Origin: Bacillus sp. AFS098217
GTDB lineage: Bacteria; Bacillota; Bacilli; Bacillales; Bacillaceae_G
Reading direction: 5' to 3'
Length of the DNA stretch: 64,000 bases
NCBI RefSeq assembly: GCF_002551815.1
Contig: NZ_NVPR01000073.1
Coordinates: 1-64,000, forward strand
The notes under the pieces were generated by a model. It saw nothing but the letters and a program-made list of their open reading frames with translations, did not search any database and was not told where the DNA came from. This document shows, in pieces, positions 17,503 through 26,622 of the stretch (within the stretch, counting starts at the first letter, position 1; each line of letters starts with the position of its first letter). Position numbers and translations under genes: made by a program.

Positions 17503-18978
17503 TTATGTACCGCAAAAAGTTCGGTAAGGGTAGGATGATGGCGCAGGCGGTGTGGCGTAATCAGCCTGTTCCGGGGAGTGCGCGTAGGGACGCGAAAGAA
17601 CATCAAGAAGTTGCTTCATCACGCTGTAATCTCCTTGTTTCACTGCGGCTTCTAGTGCGGCTTCTACCCGGTGATTCCGCGGGATTAGTGCAGGATTGCT
17701 GTTTCGCATTAATTGATGTGAAGAAGCTTTCGATTCCTGCTGTCTGTCTAGTCTCGCTTGCCACTGCTTATACCATTGAGTAAATTCTGGGGTCCCAAAC
17801 AAGACTGTATCCTCTAGTGTATCAAAAGTTAATGTGAGGAAGGTATTAGTATAGTCCGCACGATACTTCTGCATCATACTAAGGAGGTCTTCAATAAGGG
17901 ATTCATCCTGTATTTCTTCGTTAAATATTCCTAGTTTAGCTCTCATTCCCGTGAGCCAATTAGATTGATACAACTTAGTAAAATCTGAAATCGCATCCTG
18001 GGCCAGTTTGATAGCCTGCGTCTCATCTATATGCAGCAGTGGCAATAGAGTTTCAGCAAATCGTGCGAGATTCCACCCGGCAATATGAGGCTGATTGCCA
18101 TAGGCATATCGACCTTGAATATCAATGGAGCTGAATACCGTTGCCGGATCATAAGTATCCATGAAGGCGCAAGGACCATAATCAATAGTTTCTCCACTAA
18201 TGGTCATGTTATCGGTGTTCATCACTCCGTGAATAAAGCCAACAAGTTGCCACCCGGCAATTAGTGTGGCTTGACGTTTAATCACTTCTTGAAGCAGGAA
18301 AAGATAGCGGTTCGGGGCAGCGCCAACGTCTGGATAATGGCGTTGCAATGTATAATCAGCGAGAATTCGGAGATCTTGAGCAGTGCCCCATTTTGAAACG
18401 TATTGAAAGGTGCCGACGCGCAGATGACTTGCAGCTACACGGGCCAGAATTGCCCCAGGTTGCTCGGTTTCACGAATTATTGACTCACCGGTAGTCACTA
18501 CCGCTAGACTACGGGTAGTAGCAATACCAAGCGCATGCATTGCTTCACTGATGATGTATTCGCGCAGCATCGGTCCAAGTGCTGCGCGACCATCACCTCG
18601 GCGGGAGTATGGTGTTTTACCAGAACCCTTAAGCTGAATATCAACCCTCTTATCTAGGGGAGTAATCTGCTCGCCAAGTAACAGAGCTCGGCCGTCTCCT
18701 AACAAGTTAAAACGTCCGAATTGATGCCCCGCATAAGCTTGAGCAAGAGGTAAGGCACCTTTGGGAATCCGGTTGCCAGCAAGCACCGCTATACCATCTT
18801 CGCTTTGCAGCGCCTGATCGTTCAACCCTAGGGATGCTGCCAATGGATCATTGAGAATGCACAACTTAGGTGAACGTACAGGAGTTGGACTGTGGGTGGT
18901 AAAAAATGATTTTGGCAGACGGGCATAACTATTGTCTAAGTTCCATCCTGTTCCTGTTATTTCTTTTCCCTTTGTCAT
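17503..18978 (-). CDS. selO: Protein adenylyltransferase SelO (YdiU)
   Basis: A 491-residue pseudokinase-fold enzyme of the SelO/YdiU family, which transfers AMP to Ser/Thr/Tyr of client proteins under oxidative stress. The family text is clear: NSYARLP at the start, [40 protein letters not shown], and GVMNTDNM followed by DYGPCAFMD in the active site. The C-terminus ends in CGT where selenocysteine is found in eukaryotic homologues. It is complete, with AGAAAGGGAGA before the ATG. Base use differs from the neighbours: by hand count 34 of 60 bases in 18541-18600 are G or C, against roughly one third in surrounding genes, suggesting acquisition by transfer. Confidence 0.93.
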   Translation of the reverse strand: MTKGKEITGTGWNLDNSYARLPKSFFTTHSPTPVRSPKLCILNDPLAASLGLNDQALQSEDGIAVLAGNRIPKGALPLAQAYAGHQFGRFNLLGDGRALLLGEQITPLDKRVDIQLKGSGKTPYSRRGDGRAALGPMLREYIISEAMHALGIATTRSLAVVTTGESIIRETEQPGAILARVAASHLRVGTFQYVSKWGTAQDLRILADYTLQRHYPDVGAAPNRYLFLLQEVIKRQATLIAGWQLVGFIHGVMNTDNMTISGETIDYGPCAFMDTYDPATVFSSIDIQGRYAYGNQPHIAGWNLARFAETLLPLLHIDETQAIKLAQDAISDFTKLYQSNWLTGMRAKLGIFNEEIQDESLIEDLLSMMQKYRADYTNTFLTLTFDTLEDTVLFGTPEFTQWYKQWQARLDRQQESKASSHQLMRNSNPALIPRNHRVEAALEAAVKQGDYSVMKQLLDVLSRPYAHSPEQADYATPPAPSSYPYRTFCGT

Positions 18979-19394
18979 TGTATCTCCCTTTCTTTTTGTT
19001 TTTTACATAAAATAAAATTTGTTATGAGAAAATCTTAAAGCAGGTCCTCTTTTCTTGTCACATAGCAATATTTTTAGGAGAAAGATCAAAATTATACTCA
19101 AATTGGAAAATGAAAAAATACATTGAAATCTGAAATTGCAAAAGGTTTTAGCGCACAACTTGATACAATTATAACATCTCGTGCAAATGATTTTGTTGGT
19201 GGGTTCTTTTCCTGAGTTTATCTAAAAAAATAGTTAATTTCAATAAACGGAAGATGTAGAGCTTCTCTTGTTGATTGTATTTATGTGAAAAGAACATGCG
19301 AAAAAGAGGAGGAACTTCCAGTAAATCCATTGCATGATGGGAGCAAAAATACAAAAGTTATAAGGGAATCATATAAAAGAGGGTGTGAATTAAC
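18979..19394. other. Gap upstream of selO
   Basis: About 415 bases. The selO promoter must lie at the left end, reading leftwards. Near 19110-19215 a short open plus-strand stretch reads like the end of a lost gene but has no start. I see nothing else that can be supported. Confidence 0.35.
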
Positions 19395-19508
19395 ATGGGA
19401 AAAACGAAAGCACTAGGATCAGCGAAACATAAAGGTAATCAAACGCAGGATCATACGTCTTCAAAAAAAGCACGAAATCCTCAAAATGCAGGACAACGTA
19501 GTCACTAA
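19395..19508 (+). CDS. Small basic hydrophilic peptide (37 aa)
   Basis: A 37-residue peptide rich in Lys, Gln, Asn, His and Ser (starts MGKTKALGSAKHKGN, ends in QRSH), with no hydrophobic segment. GAGGG lies about 11 bases before the ATG. Composition and size resemble the minor small acid-soluble spore proteins of Bacillus, but I cannot match it to a named one, so the function is open. It precedes the YdcF-like gene on the same strand by about 60 bases. Confidence 0.6.
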   Translation: MGKTKALGSAKHKGNQTQDHTSSKKARNPQNAGQRSH

Positions 19509-19520
19509 AAATACTTCTGT

Positions 19521-19557
19521 CTCCCTTTCTTTTTCGATATAATGTAAAGAAAGGGAG
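19521..19557 (+). promoter_or_regulatory. Inverted repeat covering the ribosome site of the YdcF-like gene
   Basis: A perfect 12-bp inverted repeat: CTCCCTTTCTTT at 19521-19532 and AAAGAAAGGGAG at 19546-19557. The right arm contains the AAGGGAG ribosome site of the next gene. In RNA this would hide that site. A TATAAT string lies in the loop, so it may instead be a promoter inside an operator. Confidence 0.4.
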
Positions 19558-19570
19558 TGTAAATTTATAT

Positions 19571-20125
19571 ATGAAATGGATTTTATTTTTCCTTTGTTTA
19601 TTGCCAACACTATATATTATGTATATAACATATCGCATGAATAAAGTAGCTCATGAGAAAGTAAGCAATTGCGCTCCGTACATATTAATTTTAGGAGCAA
19701 AACTATTTGGGGATAAGCCTTCTTTATCTCTTCAAAATCGATTAGATGCAGCTTTAGAATATCTGCATGCTCATCCAGAAACAAAAGTGATTGTGTCGGG
19801 TGGCCAGGGGGAAGATGAGGATATTCCAGAAGCACATAGCATGCGAAATTATTTATTGAGCCGCGGTATTAAAGAGGAATTTATATTACTTGAGGATCGT
19901 TCGACAAGCACATATGAAAACCTAAAATTTAGCATAGATTTATACGGTGTGAAGCACGCTGTTGTTGTAAGCAATACGTATCATTTATATCGGACGAAGA
20001 TTATTGCTGAACGTTTAGGTATGAGGATGGAAGCATTAGCTGCCCCGACGCCAGTGCGTTCTAAGAAAAAGGCATACATACGAGAATACGCCGCGATTAT
20101 GAAAACAATATTATTCGATCACTAG
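19571..20125 (+). CDS. YdcF/SanA family (DUF218) protein
   Basis: A 184-residue DUF218 protein with an N-terminal membrane anchor (about residues 2-20). The domain starts ILILGAKLFGDKPSLSLQNRL and contains VSGGQGEDEDIPEA, then EDRSTSTYENL and VVVSNTYHLYRT, all standard for the family. Relatives (SanA, ElyC, YdcF) affect envelope integrity, but the reaction is not settled. The ribosome site sits in an inverted repeat. A terminator follows directly. Confidence 0.87.
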   Translation: MKWILFFLCLLPTLYIMYITYRMNKVAHEKVSNCAPYILILGAKLFGDKPSLSLQNRLDAALEYLHAHPETKVIVSGGQGEDEDIPEAHSMRNYLLSRGIKEEFILLEDRSTSTYENLKFSIDLYGVKHAVVVSNTYHLYRTKIIAERLGMRMEALAAPTPVRSKKKAYIREYAAIMKTILFDH

Positions 20126-20149
20126 AGCCTAAGCAAAGGGCTCTTTTTT
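20124..20149 (+). terminator. Terminator after YdcF-like gene
   Basis: The stem AGAGCC/GGGCTCT is followed by T6. Its position supports starting the next gene at 20228. Confidence 0.85.
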
Positions 20150-20227
20150 ATGGGGGTAAGCGTATCATTTGAAAAGCAGGCTAGATTCCATCAAAATGAA
20201 AGAAATAATAATAAGGGAGTTGTATTT

Positions 20228-21181
20228 GTGATTCAATTTAATCATGTGTCAAAAGCATATGAAGATGGTACGAAAGCAGTGGATTCATTGCATTTAGAAA
20301 TTAAAAAAGGAGAATTTTTTGTTCTCATTGGACCGAGTGGGTGCGGGAAAACGACAACAATGAAAATGATTAATCGTTTAATTGAAACGACAGAAGGATC
20401 AATTTCTATTGATGGAAAAAACATTCAAGATTATAACATTCATGAATTGCGCTGGGACATTGGATACGTCTTGCAGCAAATCGCTTTGTTTCCTCATATG
20501 ACAATTGCTGAAAATATTGCGATTGTACCTGAAATGCGAAAATGGAGTAAAGAGAAAGTCCGAGAACGTGTAGATGAATTGCTTGATATGGTTGGATTAG
20601 ATCCAGATGTATATCGGGATCGTATGCCGGATGAACTATCTGGTGGACAGAAGCAGCGTGTGGGAGTTGTACGGGCACTAGCAGCCAATCCGAAGATTGT
20701 TCTAATGGATGAACCATTTAGTGCACTAGATCCATTAAGCCGTGAACAGTTACAAAAAGATATTGTGAAATTACAGAGAAAAATTCAAAAAACAATTGTT
20801 TTCGTAACGCACGATATGCAAGAAGCATTATCACTTGGTGATCGTATTTGTGTAATGAAAAAAGGGAAAATTGTTCAATTAGATACACCAGAAGGAATTA
20901 TACATAATCCAGCGAATGATTTTGTAGAAGAGTTTATTGGAAATCGTGGTCGCCCTTGGTACGAAGGGAAGAACGTTGAAGATATACTGCCATTTGAGAA
21001 TAGTGAACAAAGACAAAATGACATTTCACCTCTATCTTTATGGTCTCCTCTGCAAGAAGCGTTGATTCGCTTGCAGACAGAAGAATCTGTACCAATTGAA
21101 AAGGATGGACAATATGTTGGGACAGTGACAAGCCGCCATATTGTGAACTATATAGTTAGGCAAATGAAGGAAAGGGGCTAA
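20228..21181 (+). CDS. Glycine betaine/choline-type ABC transporter ATPase
   Basis: A 317-residue ATPase of the OpuCA/OpuBA osmoprotectant family. Walker A is GPSGCGKT at residues 36-43, the signature is LSGGQKQR, and Walker B ends in IVLMDEP. The C-terminal 60 or so residues look like a partial CBS region (PIEKDGQYVGTVTSRHIVNYI), which in OpuA senses ionic strength. GTG at 20228 follows AAGGGAG by eight bases; upstream in-frame codons overlap the terminator. It forms an operon with the fused permease/binding protein four bases downstream. Confidence 0.92.
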   Translation: MIQFNHVSKAYEDGTKAVDSLHLEIKKGEFFVLIGPSGCGKTTTMKMINRLIETTEGSISIDGKNIQDYNIHELRWDIGYVLQQIALFPHMTIAENIAIVPEMRKWSKEKVRERVDELLDMVGLDPDVYRDRMPDELSGGQKQRVGVVRALAANPKIVLMDEPFSALDPLSREQLQKDIVKLQRKIQKTIVFVTHDMQEALSLGDRICVMKKGKIVQLDTPEGIIHNPANDFVEEFIGNRGRPWYEGKNVEDILPFENSEQRQNDISPLSLWSPLQEALIRLQTEESVPIEKDGQYVGTVTSRHIVNYIVRQMKERG

Positions 21182-21184
21182 ATA

Positions 21185-22696
21185 GTGTCTGCATTATTAC
21201 AAGTCTTTCAAGAACGAAAATTAGAATTATTTCATGCATTGATTGAACATCTTCAAATTTCACTTATTTCTTTATTTTTTGCAGTAATCATTGCAGTTCC
21301 GCTCGGTATTTTGTTAACAAGAAGAGAGCGAATTGCCGAGTTTATTATAGGAACATCAGCTGTTATGCAGACGATCCCTTCATTAGCTTTACTGGGGCTT
21401 TTAATTCCACTAGTAGGTATTGGGAAACTTCCAGCAATCATTGCGTTAGTTGTGTATGCGTTATTGCCTATTTTACGAAATACTTATACAGGAATTCGTA
21501 AGGTAGATGAATCGCTTATTGAGGCTGCAAAAGCAATGGGAATGAATAGCTGGAGAAGATTATGGAAGGTAGAACTTCCACTCGCATTGCCAATTATTAT
21601 GGCGGGTATTCGTACAGCGATGGTATTAATTGTTGGAACAGCGACGTTAGCTGCATTAATAGGGGCTGGAGGACTCGGAAAACTTATTTTACTTGGTATT
21701 GATCGAAACGATCATGCTCTTATCGTTTTAGGGGCTGTACCAGCTGCGCTATTAGCTTTATTCTTTGACGGAGTACTTCGGATGTTTGAAAGTACAAAAC
21801 GTTCTCCAGGGCGTATTATATCAGCTGTATGTATTGTAGTCATAGTTATAGTTACACCCTTTATTGGGAATACGCAACAGAAAGATATTGTGATTGCCGG
21901 GAAACTTGGATCTGAACCAGAAATTCTAATTCAAATGTATAAACAACTTATTGAACAAGATACAGATTTACATGTAGAACTGAAACCTGGGTTTGGGAAA
22001 ACAGCATTTGTTTTTGAGGCTTTAAAATCAGGAGAAGTTGATATATATCCTGAATTTTCAGGAACTGCTTTATCCACTTTTGTGAAAGAAGAGCCGAAGA
22101 GCACGAATCGTGAAGCAGTATATGAACAAGCACGTATAGGTATGGAAAAGAAATATCATATGAAAATGTTAAAACCAATGGAATATAATAATACATATGC
22201 ACTAGCAATGCCCAAAAATATTGCGGAGCAGTATCATGTCAAAACAATTTCAGATTTAAGAAATATTTCTGCGAATGTTAAGGCAGGATTTACATTAGAA
22301 TTTGCCGATAGAGAAGATGGTTATAAGGGATTGCAGAAATTGTATGATTTTCAGTTTGCAAATATAAAAACGATGGAACCAAAATTGCGTTATAGTGCAA
22401 TTGAATCAGGTGATGTTACAGTTATTGATGCGTATTCTACGGATAGTGAACTTGAGCAATATGGGCTTCAAGTATTAGAAGATGATAAAGGGCTCTTTCC
22501 TCCATACCAAGGGGCTCCATTATTAAGACAAGAGACACTTGAAAAATATCCTGAGCTTGAAAAGGTATTGAATAAACTTGCTGGAAAGATTTCAGATGAA
22601 GAGATGCGAAAAATGAATTATGAAGTAAATGTAAATGGTAAAAGCGCTGAAAAAGTAGCAAAACAATTTTTACAAAAAGAAAAGCTAATTCGTTAA
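21185..22696 (+). CDS. Fused osmoprotectant permease and substrate-binding protein
   Basis: A 503-residue fusion. Residues about 1-215 are an OpuBB/OpuCB-type permease with the EAA-like loop (EAAKAMGMNSWRRLWKVELP) and the GAGGLGKLI segment. After one more hydrophobic stretch (about 218-240), an OpuAC-type quaternary-amine binding domain fills 245-503, with YPEFSGTAL and related motifs. The binding domain would sit outside, tethered to its channel, as in BusAB-type importers. GTG at 21185 follows AAAGGGG. With the upstream ATPase it makes a complete two-gene importer for betaine, choline or carnitine. Confidence 0.92.
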   Translation: MSALLQVFQERKLELFHALIEHLQISLISLFFAVIIAVPLGILLTRRERIAEFIIGTSAVMQTIPSLALLGLLIPLVGIGKLPAIIALVVYALLPILRNTYTGIRKVDESLIEAAKAMGMNSWRRLWKVELPLALPIIMAGIRTAMVLIVGTATLAALIGAGGLGKLILLGIDRNDHALIVLGAVPAALLALFFDGVLRMFESTKRSPGRIISAVCIVVIVIVTPFIGNTQQKDIVIAGKLGSEPEILIQMYKQLIEQDTDLHVELKPGFGKTAFVFEALKSGEVDIYPEFSGTALSTFVKEEPKSTNREAVYEQARIGMEKKYHMKMLKPMEYNNTYALAMPKNIAEQYHVKTISDLRNISANVKAGFTLEFADREDGYKGLQKLYDFQFANIKTMEPKLRYSAIESGDVTVIDAYSTDSELEQYGLQVLEDDKGLFPPYQGAPLLRQETLEKYPELEKVLNKLAGKISDEEMRKMNYEVNVNGKSAEKVAKQFLQKEKLIR

Positions 22697-22734
22697 TTTT
22701 TACAAGAAATATACAATTTTATGTTTGGGAAATG

Positions 22735-22763
22735 ACCGTTCATTACAAAATGAACGGTTTTTT
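22735..22763 (+). terminator. Terminator after importer operon
   Basis: The stem ACCGTTCATT/AATGAACGGT is followed by T6. Confidence 0.94.
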
Positions 22764-22874
22764 CGTGCATACTTATACATTTTTTCAAAAAAGTATTCCC
22801 TTTTTACTCATTTTCTTTTAGAATAAGTAATGTTTTCCTGAAAAAATATAATAGAAACGTCTATTAGAGAAAAG

Positions 22875-24341
22875 GTGACTTTAATAGTTGAAAGGATGAA
22901 CATAACACCTAGAATGACAGATGGGGTGGTACCGATAGAAAAGAAATTAGGATTTTTTCCATTAATCGCATTAGTAGTTGGAACAATGGTTGGCGGTGGC
23001 GTATTTAGTCTACCTCATGATTTAGCAGTAGGGGCAAATAGTGGCGCCACAATAATTGGATGGTGTATTACAGCAATGGGAATGATTCCGCTTGCACTTG
23101 TATACCAAACATTAGCAAGACAAAAACCAGAGCTTGAGGGTGGAATTTATAGTTATGCACGCGCTGGATTTGGTGAATATATTGGTTTTAATAGTGCATG
23201 GGGATATTGGCTTGCAGGGATTTTAGGAAACGTAGCAACAATTATGTTATTGTTTAGTACGCTTGGATATTTCTTCCCTATTTTCAAAGGAGGAAACAAT
23301 GCAGCTTCTATCATTGGTGCATCTCTTTTATTATGGACACTTCACTTTCTGATTTTAATTGGAATTCGTGAAGCGTCTATTATGAACTTTATTGCAACAA
23401 TTGGAAAGCTAGTTCCCATTCTATTATTCATTGTAGTGATGGTTACAGCGTTTCGTTGGGATACGTTTACACATGATTTCTGGGGTGAGGGAACAATTTC
23501 TGTTTCTTCTGTACTTGGGCAAGTGAAAAATACGATGCTTGTTACACTTTGGGTATTTATTGGAGTGGAAGGAGCAGTCGTATTATCTGGAAGAGCAAAA
23601 AATAGCCGAGATGTTGGAAAAGCGACAGTGTTCGGACTCATTTTAGTCATGTCTATTTATATTTTGATTTCAGTGCTTTCAATGGGAGCTATGACAAGAC
23701 AAGAACTTTCTGCTTTAGAAACTCCGTCAATGGGACATGTATTAGAGCACGTTGTTGGACCGTGGGGCGCAATTGCTATTAATATTGGATTAGTTGCGTC
23801 ACTTATTGGGACATTAATCGGTTGGTTCTTACTTGTTTCTGAAATATCTCATGTAGCAGGGAAAGATGGTGTATTTCCGAAAGTCTTTACGAAAACAAAT
23901 AAAAAACAAACACCACATATGGCATTATGGATTTCAAATGGTGTTGCACAAACGTTATTTATTATCGTTCTGTTTTCGGCATCAACGTATCAAATGATGT
24001 ATTTTATTGCATCTACATCCATTTTACTACCATACTTATTATCAGCACTGTATCAATTGAAATTAGTTGTTACAAAGGAACTGAAGCGTGCCAGATTAAA
24101 AAATGGATTATTGGCTTTAATTGCATCTGCGTATTCTATATGGTTGATTTACGCAGCGGGCTTAAAGAACTTACTACTTGTCTCAATTGTATATGGTATT
24201 GGACTTGTTGTTTATATGTTTGCACGAAAAGAAAAAGGAAATCGTTGTTTTTCAGGTATGGAGAGATATGCAATGGCTGTAATTGTTATTGCAGCAATCG
24301 TATCACTGTACATGCTTATTACAGGTAATATCAAAATGTAG
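22875..24341 (+). CDS. APC-family amino acid permease/antiporter
   Basis: A 488-residue integral membrane protein with about 12 to 13 helices. The first helix carries VVGTMVGGGVFSLP, the glycine-rich substrate motif of basic amino acid/polyamine antiporters (ArcD/YvsH/LysP group). EGGIYSYARAGFGEYIGF after helix two is also typical. Arginine/ornithine or lysine exchange is the best guess. The start is uncertain: GTG at 22875 and ATG at 22896 are both possible, and neither has a well-spaced ribosome site. It is a stand-alone unit between terminators. Confidence 0.88.
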   Translation: MTLIVERMNITPRMTDGVVPIEKKLGFFPLIALVVGTMVGGGVFSLPHDLAVGANSGATIIGWCITAMGMIPLALVYQTLARQKPELEGGIYSYARAGFGEYIGFNSAWGYWLAGILGNVATIMLLFSTLGYFFPIFKGGNNAASIIGASLLLWTLHFLILIGIREASIMNFIATIGKLVPILLFIVVMVTAFRWDTFTHDFWGEGTISVSSVLGQVKNTMLVTLWVFIGVEGAVVLSGRAKNSRDVGKATVFGLILVMSIYILISVLSMGAMTRQELSALETPSMGHVLEHVVGPWGAIAINIGLVASLIGTLIGWFLLVSEISHVAGKDGVFPKVFTKTNKKQTPHMALWISNGVAQTLFIIVLFSASTYQMMYFIASTSILLPYLLSALYQLKLVVTKELKRARLKNGLLALIASAYSIWLIYAAGLKNLLLVSIVYGIGLVVYMFARKEKGNRCFSGMERYAMAVIVIAAIVSLYMLITGNIKM

Positions 24342-24342
24342 A

Positions 24343-24369
24343 AAAGTCCTCTTGAAGGGCTTTTTTATT
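24343..24369 (+). terminator. Terminator after permease
   Basis: The stem AAAAGTCC/GGGCTTTT (one G:U pair) is followed by a T tail. Confidence 0.8.
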
Positions 24370-24436
24370 TTGATTACAAGGAGTTCGCATTTATTTACAG
24401 AATATCTAATATGTAAGATATTTAGGAGGGATGAGA

Positions 24437-24697
24437 ATGGAAGAGAAAGAACAATTAGCAAGAATTATGGAATTGGCAAGTGACTTACGGAAAATTTTAG
24501 TACAGGAGTCATTTTTTAATCATCATCCCGAATTGCGTGGAGTTATTGAAAATTTAGCTGGTTCTGTAGAGACTTTGGCGGATTTACAGCATAATAAGGA
24601 TGAAAATGCTGAAGATAGACTACGATATGTACTTGCTAAAATGAAGATCGCTCACAATGCTATTTTGCAAGAGAAAAAAACTTTTCCTTCTCACTAA
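24437..24697 (+). CDS. Hypothetical helical protein (86 aa)
   Basis: A small acidic, probably all-helical protein with no membrane segment or cysteine. I do not recognise the family. The ATG at 24437 stands six bases after AGGAGGG; an upstream in-frame ATG at 24431 is too close to that site. It is ended by a terminator, separating it from the AAA+ module downstream. Confidence 0.7.
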   Translation: MEEKEQLARIMELASDLRKILVQESFFNHHPELRGVIENLAGSVETLADLQHNKDENAEDRLRYVLAKMKIAHNAILQEKKTFPSH

Positions 24698-24716
24698 TAT
24701 AAGTCTTACTCTTTGT

Positions 24717-24743
24717 AACCTGACGGATAACGTCAGGTTTTTT
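24717..24743 (+). terminator. Terminator
   Basis: The stem AACCTGACG/CGTCAGGTT is followed by T6. Confidence 0.93.
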
Positions 24744-24807
24744 GTTTCTAGTTTTCTGCGGGAGTTCATACAATAAGAACAGCATGAAAAAAAAGAAGGT
24801 GAGTGTG

Positions 24808-26622
24808 TTGAAGCTGCATAAAGCTCTACATCCAAGTTTTATAAAGCGAATGTATCACATGAGATTTCTTGGGAGGTTTGTAGATGGTGTGGAAGAGAAG
24901 GCGGGGGATACTTTTTTTGTACAATGTCTTTCTCCAATCCCTTCTGTTTTGCAATCACAGTTTGCTGACGAGCCATATCTTTTTGAAGGTGTATATAGTA
25001 ATAAAAAAAATGAGAAAGTTTTCGCTGACTTAAAGAAAAGAAAATTAGAAAGACAGTTGGTATTGTTTCGGCTTTATTACGAAAGAGGGAATTTATATGT
25101 TGAGTTAATATGTACAGAGCAGAGAGAAATAGTAGATGCATATAAGATTGTTCCTTCACCAAGACTACCTGGATATAAAAAAAGAGAATCCTTAGAACGT
25201 AAACTGGGCAATGGTTACTTATCTTTTCTTATGCCGAAGTTTCCGCAAGACTTTGATGTGCCAGAGTTATTGTGGCATGAGGGAAGACTATATGGGAATT
25301 TGTCATTAAAACCTTCTGTTAGTTCAATTGCATATTATGAGCAAAGAAAGGAATGTAAATATATCGAAATTGATGATTGGACCAAGCGTGTAGAGTTAGA
25401 AGTAGATAATCACTTGTATTTTGTGAGAGCGAATATATATGAGCAACTTGTAAAACGTGTTGTAGAAGAGGGGAAACTAGTTGAAGTGACAGATATAAAA
25501 ACGCAGAAAGAAGAGAAAGAATGGGATGAGCGTGAATCTTCTTTTTTACAGTATGTACAGGACGTAGTGTACGCTAAAGATTTATATATAGATGCAACTG
25601 ATGTCTTTAATTTTCATATTAGTGTCAAAACAAATATGTTAACGATTCTTGCGGGCATACCGGGGGTTGGAAAATCACGTTTTGTGCAAGCCTATGCGGA
25701 AGCGCTTGGGTTACGTTATGGTGAGGAACTAGTATGGATTCCTATATCCCCATCATATCAAGAACCACATGATTTGCTTGGTTATCTTCATCCAAATGGA
25801 ACTTTCATAGCAAGTGACACAAAGTTAGTTCGAACATTATTAAAAGCAAAAGAAAATCCGAATCAGCTGTATATGGTTGTATTCGATGAAATGAATATGT
25901 CACATATTGAGCATTGGTTTACACCGTTTTTATCTATCCTTCAATTAGAAAAGAAAAATCGTATTCTCACTTTATATGAGGAAGTACCTGAAATAGAAAA
26001 CACAATTCCATCCAAAATTGAAATTGGTGAGAATATTATTTTTATTGGCACTGTAAACTTTGACGAAACAACGAAAGAATTATCCGACCGCCTATTAGAT
26101 CGAACAAATCTCATTACCCTTCAAAAAATTCCATTTTGTGAAATGAGTATGGAGCAAGATAAAGAGACACAACTTTTGCCTCTTAAAGTAACAGCTGGAG
26201 AATTTCGCGTAAATTGGTTACGAAATAAAGCAATGATTGACGTTTTTTCAGAGGAAGAATTAGAGTTGCTAGATAAATTACACGGCGTATTATCGTCATA
26301 TGATGCATCGAAAGGTATTTCTTTTCGATGCGCAGCTGCGATTGCTACGTATTTGCAAAATATCCCACTTCAAAATAATCACACCTATATGATTAGCAGG
26401 GAAGAAGGATTTGACTTACAAATAAAGCAACGTGTGTTAACAAAGTTACGTGGAACAGAAATGACGATTGGTGCTCTTCTTTCTGAAGATGAAAAGAAAG
26501 GCGCAATGCTTATACCACTGTTACAGTCGCCGCTTGCAAATGATGTTTCTACATTTGAACATTCTTTAGCCTATATAAGGCAAAAACGGCGTGAATTGGA
26601 GTTGTATGGATATGCAAAATGA
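24808..26622 (+). CDS. McrB-like AAA+ NTPase
   Basis: A protein of about 604 residues. Residues 1-270 are an uncharacterised beta-rich and charged region. Then an AAA+ domain of the McrB/MoxR group: Walker A GIPGVGKS at 283-290, Walker B VVFDEMN with Asp360/Glu361, a sensor GTVNFDETT near 415, and SDRLLDRTN as the likely arginine-finger region. McrB motors drive a partner nuclease along DNA. The nuclease partner overlaps downstream. The start is probably TTG 24808 or GTG 24805 behind AAGGTGAG; the frame is open from 24742 but overlaps a terminator there. Confidence 0.82.
   Translation: MKLHKALHPSFIKRMYHMRFLGRFVDGVEEKAGDTFFVQCLSPIPSVLQSQFADEPYLFEGVYSNKKNEKVFADLKKRKLERQLVLFRLYYERGNLYVELICTEQREIVDAYKIVPSPRLPGYKKRESLERKLGNGYLSFLMPKFPQDFDVPELLWHEGRLYGNLSLKPSVSSIAYYEQRKECKYIEIDDWTKRVELEVDNHLYFVRANIYEQLVKRVVEEGKLVEVTDIKTQKEEKEWDERESSFLQYVQDVVYAKDLYIDATDVFNFHISVKTNMLTILAGIPGVGKSRFVQAYAEALGLRYGEELVWIPISPSYQEPHDLLGYLHPNGTFIASDTKLVRTLLKAKENPNQLYMVVFDEMNMSHIEHWFTPFLSILQLEKKNRILTLYEEVPEIENTIPSKIEIGENIIFIGTVNFDETTKELSDRLLDRTNLITLQKIPFCEMSMEQDKETQLLPLKVTAGEFRVNWLRNKAMIDVFSEEELELLDKLHGVLSSYDASKGISFRCAAAIATYLQNIPLQNNHTYMISREEGFDLQIKQRVLTKLRGTEMTIGALLSEDEKKGAMLIPLLQSPLANDVSTFEHSLAYIRQKRRELELYGYAK

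Noticed and set aside
23927-24328. A 133-codon plus-strand frame inside the permease gene
   Set aside because: It is out of frame with the clearly conserved permease, with Cys/Tyr-rich noise composition and no ribosome site.
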